Shown piece after piece: positions 36,899-42,859 of a stretch of DNA of 42,859 nucleotides. The DNA comes from Spirochaetota bacterium (GTDB lineage Bacteria; Spirochaetota; UBA4802; JAFGDQ01). The first letter of the stretch is position 1. The number at the start of each line of letters is the position of its first letter. A model generated the notes under the pieces. The model did not search any database. It was given only the letters and a program-made list of their open reading frames with translations, and was not told the origin of the DNA. The stretch is from the NCBI GenBank assembly GCA_034190085.1, contig JAXHTS010000053.1, positions 1 through 42,859 of the forward strand. Reading direction: 5' to 3'. The position numbers were made by a program, and so were the translations under genes.

Positions 36899-37467
36899 TA
36901 TATATTGAAATACACTGTAATACCAGTATTTAGAATATGCCCATTTCTACTTGCTCCATCAATATGCTCTTCATATATAAGTAAATAATCAACTCGCAAT
37001 CCAATATTTAAAATCTTCCCCGCTGGGAAGGAACCCTCAAAGCCCAGCATGCCAACAGGATCCCATTGGTGATCCCTATCGGGTCTAATCTTAACATAAC
37101 TAGTTCCAGCACCAACCTTAAATTGAAATTTTAATGGAAATTGCTTTATTACCGGCGCTCGATAAATCAAACTGCCATACACAGGCCATAAGGAAAGGGT
37201 ATTTACGCCTTTGGATTCAAAATATTGATATGATCCATCAATTCCATATTTTAATGATTTAATAGGAGAATTATAACGAAAAAAAATTCCACCGCCAAGA
37301 TTGGTATCCACATACTTTCTCGTTGTATAGACTGGAGTTATTGGTCCAAACCATAAACCCAACTGAGGTTTAAGGAAATAGTCAACACCTCTTCTCCTAC
37401 GGGAATAAGCACCTGTTGCTATAATTAAAATTAATATTATGATGGAAATTATCCTAATAATTTTCAT
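36898..37467 (-). CDS. probable outer-membrane beta-barrel protein
   Basis: The 189-residue protein has a signal peptide (IIRIISIIILILIIATGAYS) followed by an Arg-rich start (RRRRG). The mature part is a run of amphipathic strands with alternating aromatic residues: KPQLGLWFGPITPVY, NLGGGIFFRYNSP, YGIDGSYQYFES, LWPVYGSLIYRAP, FQFKVGAGTSYVK, and an ending NTGITVYFNI with a terminal aromatic-x-hydrophobic pattern. About eight strands fit a small OmpA/OmpW-like barrel. It is coupled to the lipoprotein gene downstream and leads that operon. Its function is unknown. Confidence 0.65.
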   Translation of the reverse strand: MKIIRIISIIILILIIATGAYSRRRRGVDYFLKPQLGLWFGPITPVYTTRKYVDTNLGGGIFFRYNSPIKSLKYGIDGSYQYFESKGVNTLSLWPVYGSLIYRAPVIKQFPLKFQFKVGAGTSYVKIRPDRDHQWDPVGMLGFEGSFPAGKILNIGLRVDYLLIYEEHIDGASRNGHILNTGITVYFNI

Positions 37468-38140
37468 CGCCTTTTCTCAAAATATCTCATATAGTAATTG
37501 CGCTGCGGATCAGTAGCAAGAATAGAGGCAGACCAAAAATACAGTAAGTCGAATCTGTAACATCTGCTTGTTGTTACGCGAAGCACTGAATAATTAATGT
37601 ATGACATTTTCGAGCATATTAAGCATTCTCGAAAATTTTCAGACTAATAACTCCTTGTATAGGTTTACCTGTTAAATAATAACCTTTTAAAAAAGTACAG
37701 ATAACAATACCTTAATTATCAACCAATGGTTTAGATATAAGGGTATATCATTAACTTATACATATCCATCGAAAGTTCTACTCAATATTCATCAGTTGAT
37801 ATTTTTGTCAATAAAATAAATCATAGATAGAATATTTACAAGTATTTAGGAATAATTTCAATGTTCGAAAATGAACCTCTGTATAAAAGGCGGTGTCTAA
37901 TTTTATTAAGAATATTATTTCTGATGCCATTCCAGCGAATGCTGGAATCTATAATCTTCTAACATAAAAAAAAGATTCTGGCACTCAGGCTGGAATGACA
38001 AAGGATATATTTTCATACCAAAAAGAATTATCATTCTTGTGTTAAAAATTATTCACATCATTCATGGAGGTGAGATGTCATACATAAAGGGGTAAACTAA
38101 CAAAAATATCCCTACACTAAAGCAGGAGGTTCATCAATAG
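37468..38140. other. 673-base intergenic region
   Basis: The gap upstream of the barrel gene holds its promoter and a palindromic repeat (37928-37997, listed separately). TTCATGGAGGTGAGATGTC at 38062-38080 looks like a ribosome site plus ATG, but only a short frame follows. No other gene was supported. Confidence 0.4.
37928..37997. repeat. small palindromic intergenic repeat
   Basis: CATTCCAGC (37928-37936) is the exact reverse complement of GCTGGAATG (37989-37997). Inside the left arm ATTCCAGC also pairs with GCTGGAAT at 37941-37948. The pattern, ends near CATTCCAGCGAATGCTGG and GGCTGGAATGAC, looks like a dispersed palindromic element or MITE found in many bacterial genomes. Only one copy is in this window. 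Confidence 0.6.
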
Positions 38141-38356
38141 TTAGACAAGATAATAAGGCATTTTACATTCAGGACACTCCATGAATTCACCATCCTCATC
38201 TTGCTTTGTACAGCCACCACCAATACATGTTACCTCATTTTTTTGATCATCAATTTTCGTTTCATTCATCTGTGGAGAATAAATCCAGGTTCCACATTGA
38301 CAATAAAAATCCTTCTTTAATACTTCATCATAGGATACTGTTTTTCTCTTTACCAT
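38141..38356 (-). CDS. small Cys-rich (zinc-ribbon-like) protein
   Basis: The 71-residue protein has six Cys in pairs: YCQCGTW, TCIGGGC and ECPECKMPYY. This could bind zinc or a Fe-S cluster, although the pair spacing is irregular. GTG 38371 would give a longer form; ATG 38356 has GAGG about nine bases upstream and is preferred. I do not recognise the family. It sits alone, 213 bases downstream of the MeaB-type GTPase start on the same strand and after an intergenic repeat. Confidence 0.6.
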   Translation of the reverse strand: MVKRKTVSYDEVLKKDFYCQCGTWIYSPQMNETKIDDQKNEVTCIGGGCTKQDEDGEFMECPECKMPYYLV

Positions 38357-38584
38357 TTTAAAGTTCCTCACTTTTCATTAGTCAAATTCAACCTTAAGTA
38401 ATGACGAGATGATGAATTCATAGGATTTTATATAGCGAAATTGACAAATATTGAATCCTGCAATTGATATCTGGAATCATATGGTGCATCTTTTGGTTTT
38501 CTGTAGTCTTTGAATATCTACTTGAATCATAGTATTCCTATAATGCAAATACCTGAGAGTTGTTAATCACTTTAAATTAAAATG

Positions 38585-39535
38585 TTAGGGATGAATAAGA
38601 TTATCCATCATCATCTGCACTATAGAGTATGGATCATCTTCTCGTGCAAGAACATGCTCAACATGGCTTTCAAGTTTAGAATCTTTTTCAAACTGATTGC
38701 GAAGATGCCGTGCAACCTCCTTTTCTAATAGACCAAGGATTTCCTCCCTTAACCGATCTTTATACCAGTCCTTTTTCCGTTCTTTCTCATTTAATCCTTG
38801 AAAAAACGCGTCAGCAAGCGCTGATATGCCCTCGCCAGTGGAAGCTATTGTTTTTAATATGGGGATATTCCTTCCTTCAGATACCTCGGAATCGAAGTTG
38901 AGCATATTCTGGATATCCAAAACAACTTGATCAGCGTCCTTTCTATCGGCCTTATTGACAACAAAAATATCCGCTATTTCCATTATTCCAGCCTTAATCG
39001 CCTGAATACTATCTCCCATTCCTGGGACACAAACAACTATCACAATATCAGCAGCTCTTACCACATCCACCTCATCCTGTCCTACTCCAACAGTCTCAAC
39101 CAGAATAATGTCCTTGCCTGATGCATCCATAATTTTTATTACATCACGCGCGGCTAGACTCAACCCCCCCAAAGCCCCGCGAGTTGCCATGGAACGAATA
39201 AATACGCCTTCTATTGAGCTAATTTTGTTCATTCGAAGGCGGTCACCTAACAAAGCTCCACCAGAAAAAGGGCTGGAAGGATCAACAGCTATTATACCAA
39301 CATTATGGCCCCTATCTACAAAAACTTGGATCAACTGATCAGTTAGTGTGCTTTTACCAGCTCCAGGCGAGCCGGTAATCCCTAAAACTTGCGCCCTTCC
39401 TGTTTTAGGGTATATATCTTTCATTATATCCAACCATCCATGTTCACGATTCTCCACTCGAGTTATCAGCTTAGCCATAGCTCGCATTGATCCCTCTTCC
39501 ATTTCCCTTATCAAGTCTTTATAATCACTGTTCAT
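38585..39535 (-). CDS. meaB: MeaB/ArgK-type GTPase chaperone
   Basis: MeaB guards and reloads the adenosylcobalamin-dependent methylmalonyl-CoA mutase (or a relative). The 316-residue protein has Walker A GSPGAGKS (residues 55-62), IIAVDPSSPFSGGALLGDR, the VETVGVGQDEVDVV switch region, VCVPGMGDSIQAIKAGIMEI and FVVNKADR as the GTP base-specific motif. The C-terminal dimerisation arm is present. No mutase subunit is in the window, so the partner lies elsewhere. Its presence suggests the cell uses cobalamin, which fits the B12 radical SAM enzyme at 0.8-2.8 kb. Confidence 0.92.
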   Translation of the reverse strand: MNSDYKDLIREMEEGSMRAMAKLITRVENREHGWLDIMKDIYPKTGRAQVLGITGSPGAGKSTLTDQLIQVFVDRGHNVGIIAVDPSSPFSGGALLGDRLRMNKISSIEGVFIRSMATRGALGGLSLAARDVIKIMDASGKDIILVETVGVGQDEVDVVRAADIVIVVCVPGMGDSIQAIKAGIMEIADIFVVNKADRKDADQVVLDIQNMLNFDSEVSEGRNIPILKTIASTGEGISALADAFFQGLNEKERKKDWYKDRLREEILGLLEKEVARHLRNQFEKDSKLESHVEHVLAREDDPYSIVQMMMDNLIHP

Positions 39536-39837
39536 CCCATACTCTCCTTTTATATTGATTGAAGCATTATTTAATAATTGAGACCTCCCTAATTGCCTCC
39601 TTATGTTCCTACTTCCGATTTACTCATTCCCTACCTTGAGTAGGAAGTCTGTTATTAATGATGTTTTGAAATTATACCATAATGTAATGGTGGCTACTAT
39701 TTTTCAACTTATTATTATATAAATATCTCCTGTACTTTTTATAATGTAGTTGGATTTTTTTGTGAACCTTAACGAGGAGTCCTGTTTGTTCAAATTATAT
39801 ATTTTTTCTAAACATTATGTATATTTATTTTTTTTTA

Positions 39838-39865
39838 TTGACAGAAAGTATAGGCGATATATTTT
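39838..39865 (+). promoter_or_regulatory. possible promoter in the gene-free region
   Basis: TTGACA (39838-39843) is followed 16 bases later by TATTTT (39860-39865). Nothing codes close downstream; the next gene is 800 bases away. It could drive a small RNA or an unseen leader. Confidence 0.25.
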
Positions 39866-40433
39866 TCCAAAAAAAGTACAGACGGTTGGCAAATTCTATA
39901 ACATATACACATAGAATTCAAAGTACATCCGTTTAACTACATTTTGTTATCGCTAGGGTATAAATTAGTATCCTCCAGTAGCAAAATATTTAAGGGAAAG
40001 ACTGACATAAACTATGATATTGTATTTAATAAATACATTATCATAAAATGTCAATGATTTAGATCATTCAGGTGGGAGAAATATCTTAATTGCATACCAT
40101 CAAATTTATTTTACAAACACAATTGCCTCTTAATGAAGTAGAGTAGTTGTCATAGAATTCAAATCTATATCTCTTAATTATAACAGAAACGCTATCAACC
40201 GGTAATTCTATTGTAGTTAACGAAATTGATCATAGACTATAGATTTAATACAGATAAAAGTATTACCAGTGAATAAAAGCTAAGATTGCATCAGCACATT
40301 AAAGGTATGCACTTAATTTAATTCTGCGTCAACTGATGAATTCAGTTAATAGTAGAATATTATCAAAAGAACAACAAACAAATAATATCTAATAATAACG
40401 ATCCTGTAAAAGTGACGATTCCCATAATATTGC

Positions 40434-40451
40434 TATTGATGAACATCAATA
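40434..40451. promoter_or_regulatory. 18-bp palindrome, candidate operator
   Basis: TATTGATG-AA-CATCAATA is an exact 8-bp inverted repeat with a 2-base spacer, the size and symmetry of a dimeric repressor site. It lies upstream of the orphan TRAP substrate-binding gene. No regulator gene is close. Confidence 0.35.
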
Positions 40452-40663
40452 ATAGACGATAGGAGCATAATACGGGAATTATAATTTTACAAAAGTATTT
40501 TTACAGTAATGCTAACAATAATTCAATATAATTTATTGTGCATGGTAGTGATGGGAACTTAACAAGTTTTTTTCTTGGAAGGGAATAGGGATTAAGATGC
40601 TCCAATGAACAACCAATGGAGTTTAAGAGATATCTATTTCATCAAATAATAAGGAGATTAAGA

Positions 40664-41698
40664 ATGAGATCAAGAAGACGCTATTTGGCAGCCTTTGTTT
40701 TGTTGGTATTTATTTTTACAGGAATCTGTTTGTCGAATTTATTAGCAGGAAAAAAACCTAAGCATATTTGGAAATTTGCAACATTAGGGCAGGACTCAAT
40801 TAAAATGGTAAGCACTTTAACAGTTGATCTTACACAAGATATTCTAAATACAACTAATGGAGATGTTAAATGTGTATGGTATCTTGGGGGCGTAATGGGA
40901 GACGAAGAGGACTATGTAACAAAAATGCGGATTGATCAACTCCAGGGGGCAATGATTACCGGAACAGCTAATGCTATGGTATGCCCTGGTATATCTGTAT
41001 TGGAACTCCCCTTTCTCTTCAACAATTGGGATGAGGTGCATTATGTGAGAAAAAAATTAAGACCAACGGTAGATAAACTTGCTGAGAAAAATGGATTTAA
41101 GGTTCTAACAATGGTTGATGTGGATTTTGAGCATTTCTATTCTTCGAAATATCCAATGAAAACAATTGAGGACTTCAAAAAGAGTAAGGTATTAACTTGG
41201 CATGGCCCTCTAGAGGTTGAAGTATTAAAAGCTCTTGGGGCTAGCCCTATTCCAGTTAATGTACCAGAGGTCGTTCCTTCTATGAGATCAGGAGTGGTTG
41301 ATGGGGCAATATCTCCAGCAGTCTGGTGGTTAGCCGCTCAACTCTATACAATAACTCTTTATATTAATCCCATTCCAATAAGAATGGATCCTGGTTTGGT
41401 GATAGTATCGATGAAATCATGGAATAAGATACCTCCTAATTATCAGAAAGGCATTATGAAATTGGGAAAGAAATTAGAGGACTTTATAAATCCAGAAATA
41501 CGAAAGATTAATAGGGATTCTCTCAATGGAATGCTGAAATATGGCTGTAAGGAAGTGAAAATGACCCCTCAGGAGATCGAGGTATTTAAGAAAAGGACTA
41601 GGCCAGTATGGGATAAGATGGTTGGGAAGGTATACTCTAGGGAGATGCTAGATAAAGTTCTAGGTTTATTAAAGAAATTCAGATCAACTAAGTCTTAG
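40664..41698 (+). CDS. TRAP-type substrate-binding protein (DctP family)
   Basis: DctP-like proteins catch organic acids or similar ligands in the periplasm for a TRAP transporter. The 344-residue protein has a signal peptide (RRRYLAAFVLLVFIFTGICLSNLLAG). The mature part shows WKFATLGQDSIKMVSTL, AMITGTANAMVCPGISVLELPFLFNNWDEVHYV, KVLTWHGPLEVEVLKALGASPIPVNVPEVVPSMRSGVVDGAISP, the ligand- and fold-defining blocks, and a helical C-terminus. I chose ATG 40664 because AAGGAG lies seven bases upstream; the longer frame to 40616 adds 16 residues with no site. No DctQ or DctM membrane subunit is near, so it is an orphan binder in this window. A strong terminator follows. Confidence 0.87.
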   Translation: MRSRRRYLAAFVLLVFIFTGICLSNLLAGKKPKHIWKFATLGQDSIKMVSTLTVDLTQDILNTTNGDVKCVWYLGGVMGDEEDYVTKMRIDQLQGAMITGTANAMVCPGISVLELPFLFNNWDEVHYVRKKLRPTVDKLAEKNGFKVLTMVDVDFEHFYSSKYPMKTIEDFKKSKVLTWHGPLEVEVLKALGASPIPVNVPEVVPSMRSGVVDGAISPAVWWLAAQLYTITLYINPIPIRMDPGLVIVSMKSWNKIPPNYQKGIMKLGKKLEDFINPEIRKINRDSLNGMLKYGCKEVKMTPQEIEVFKKRTRPVWDKMVGKVYSREMLDKVLGLLKKFRSTKS

Positions 41699-41741
41699 GT
41701 TGTTAATATTTATCAATTGAAGGAGCATAATTGATTCTGTA

Positions 41742-41783
41742 AAAATTCGTGAATATATATACTGCTATATATTCACGAATTTT
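41742..41783 (+). terminator. strong rho-independent terminator of the TRAP gene
   Basis: AAAATTCGTGAATATATA (41742-41759) pairs perfectly with 41766-41783 over 18 bp around the loop TACTGC. The descending arm ends TTTTC, a U-run as expected. It lies 43 bases after the stop at 41698. Confidence 0.8.
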
Positions 41784-41912
41784 CTGAATTAGTCAAAAAT
41801 GATATAGCTACTCTACTTCCTTTGTATTTTATCAAGATAGCGTTGATTTGATCACAATAGCGTGAATCAATAAAACTTGAAAAATCAATTTATATGATTA
41901 TTCTAGATAGCA

Positions 41913-42446
41913 TTATTCATGTAGTGGTTGATTTGTCACCCTTATCCACTTTATATTATACTTTTTGCCCTTGATCTCAACTATACCCTTAAAGAGTTCA
42001 TCGGTTGAAGTAATTCTTCCAAGTCTCCAAGAACCTTTTCTATACAAGTCTTGTTTCATATCCTTTCGATATCCATATCCATGAAAGAGAACAATTTTAT
42101 TTAATCCCAGTTCAGACTTCTGTGCCTTGTGTGATGGGAGAACAGTTTTTATCCACTTCTTTTCTCCTTTTACGAAGAGGACCTCAGCCTGATTCTTCGT
42201 GGCAGGTGTCGCTGGTGTTAAAATTTTTGCAGCATAATAGCTGTTATTCATTAGTGAAGAATCTTCATACCAGCCACATAAAACTTCTCCTCTTTTAAAA
42301 TCCACTCCCCCAATTGATGTTGTAGCTGGTATATTGCTTGCTAAACCCTTCATGCTATTAGTATCACTCATTAGACCCTCTACTGTTGAGCATGTTACAC
42401 TACCGAAAAGAGAAAAAGCGACAATAATTACTGACAATTTCTTCAT
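41913..42446 (-). CDS. hypothetical lipoprotein with two related beta modules
   Basis: The 177-residue protein begins MKKLSVIIVAFSLFGSVTCS, a lipoprotein signal with Cys near residue 20. A GGAGGAG site lies before ATG 42446. The mature part seems to hold two similar segments: one with VLCGWYEDS, YYAAKIL and VLFVKGEKKWI, and one with HGYGYRKD, SWRLGRIT and IVEIKGKKYNIKWIRV. Each resembles a small Tudor/SH3-like barrel (a W/Y strand, then I-x-x, then a basic closing strand). The function is unknown; it is probably anchored to the outer membrane. It stands alone between gene-free gaps. Confidence 0.6.
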   Translation of the reverse strand: MKKLSVIIVAFSLFGSVTCSTVEGLMSDTNSMKGLASNIPATTSIGGVDFKRGEVLCGWYEDSSLMNNSYYAAKILTPATPATKNQAEVLFVKGEKKWIKTVLPSHKAQKSELGLNKIVLFHGYGYRKDMKQDLYRKGSWRLGRITSTDELFKGIVEIKGKKYNIKWIRVTNQPLHE

Positions 42447-42769
42447 CCGTCTCCTCCTTATACATTCTGTTGAATATTACAAAATATTATTTTGATATTT
42501 TTCAAGTAAAATTTTATAGCAAACTAATAAATATTGTAACTTCTTAAAACGAACCATAATTTCCGTATTAATGAGATTACTCTAATTCTCATAATATTTG
42601 TTGAGAACTTACTTGATATTATGCTTATTTGTTATTTTGCAGGAAATTTGGATTAATGTTGATAGAAGTATTGTAGAATAATATAGGGCTCAAGAAGAGC
42701 GATTTGCACAGGTAGCTAAAATTGGCACAAGCTGTATTTATACTCATTCTAAATAGGTTTGCGAATAAA
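42447..42769. other. 323-base intergenic region
   Basis: This is an AT-rich gap upstream of the lipoprotein gene, between it and the partial gene at the window end. It probably contains the lipoprotein promoter. Nothing else stood out. Confidence 0.35.
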
Positions 42770-42859
42770 TTAGATAACGGATTTCCCAATAATTTCAAAT
42801 TTTTCAGTTAGTATAGATCTTAACTCCTTTTCATAATCTTGAAGATTATTTAGAAAATG
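42770..42859 (-). CDS. C-terminal end of an unknown gene, cut by the window edge
   Basis: On the minus strand the last 29 codons before a TAA stop (42770-42772) read as a helical tail: NNLQDYEKELRSILTEKFEIIGKSV. The composition looks like real coding sequence and the frame stays open to the window end. Too little is present to name it. Confidence 0.4.
   Translation of the reverse strand, partial: HFLNNLQDYEKELRSILTEKFEIIGKSVI

Larger units (their letters stand above)
39536..40615. other. 1080-base gene-free region
   Basis: This very AT-rich stretch has no supported gene. It contains TTGACA at 39838-39843 with a -10-like TATTTT at 39860-39865, and a near-perfect palindrome TATTGATGAACATCAATA at 40434-40451 about 210 bases before the TRAP gene. 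A broader imperfect inverted repeat (ATTCCCATAAT near 40419, AATACGGGAAT near 40470) brackets it. These may be regulatory sites. Confidence 0.4.

Overview
The window is AT-rich chromosomal DNA from a diderm (Gram-negative type) bacterium. The diderm call rests on an LptF/LptG-family permease, an LptE-like lipoprotein and several lipoproteins. Lipobox residues before the Cys are relaxed (FAC, IGC, TGC, VTC), which is common in spirochaetes. A spirochaete or similar lineage is my best guess, but there is no rRNA or other decisive marker. No tRNA, rRNA or CRISPR array was seen.

Layout. (1) 1-640: a decayed IS481-like transposase remnant. (2) 772-5087, plus strand: a compact four-gene cluster that looks like a biosynthetic locus for a ribosomally made, modified peptide (RiPP). 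It holds a cobalamin-type radical SAM enzyme with a C-terminal PqqD-like domain, a 46-residue precursor with six tandem Cys-His-Ala-Pro-(Ser/Ala) units, a perfect 15-bp hairpin, a methyltransferase with a Trm112-like zinc module, and an M19-type dipeptidase. This is the most interesting system in the window. (3) 5220-9076, minus: trxB, rsmI, an LptF/LptG permease and a PHP phosphoesterase. (4) 9384-16024: a charged small protein, a class I adenylate cyclase, holA, an LptE-like lipoprotein and another lipoprotein. (5) 16475-20886: a family 2 glycosyltransferase, ftsK and uppP. (6) 20959-25550: an SGNH hydrolase, an acyltransferase 3 protein, and a kexin-like lipoprotein protease followed directly by a separate gene that resembles a protease propeptide. 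(7) 25886-29674: acyl-CoA dehydrogenase, NlpC/P60 hydrolase, O-methyltransferase. (8) 29805-39535, minus: CoA-transferase/GNAT fusion, HAD phosphatase, ddl, lysC, a two-gene envelope pair, a small Cys-rich protein and a MeaB-type GTPase. (9) 39536-42859: a 1.08-kb gene-free stretch, an orphan TRAP substrate-binding protein with a strong terminator, a lipoprotein and the tail of a gene leaving the window.

How it fits together. Most of the window is housekeeping: envelope building (uppP, ddl, Lpt components, NlpC/P60), replication and division (holA, ftsK), redox (trxB) and acyl-CoA metabolism. The accessory parts are the RiPP-like cluster next to a dead transposon and the 22-25.5 kb surface/secretion block. 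In the RiPP model, the radical SAM protein would bind the short leader through its PqqD-like domain and modify the Cys-His-rich repeats; the second methyltransferase and the dipeptidase would then tailor or trim the product. The product chemistry cannot be read from sequence.

All calls come from reading motifs and gene context by eye; no database search was run. Start codons were moved from the longest reading frame where a Shine-Dalgarno site or signal peptide supports a later start.
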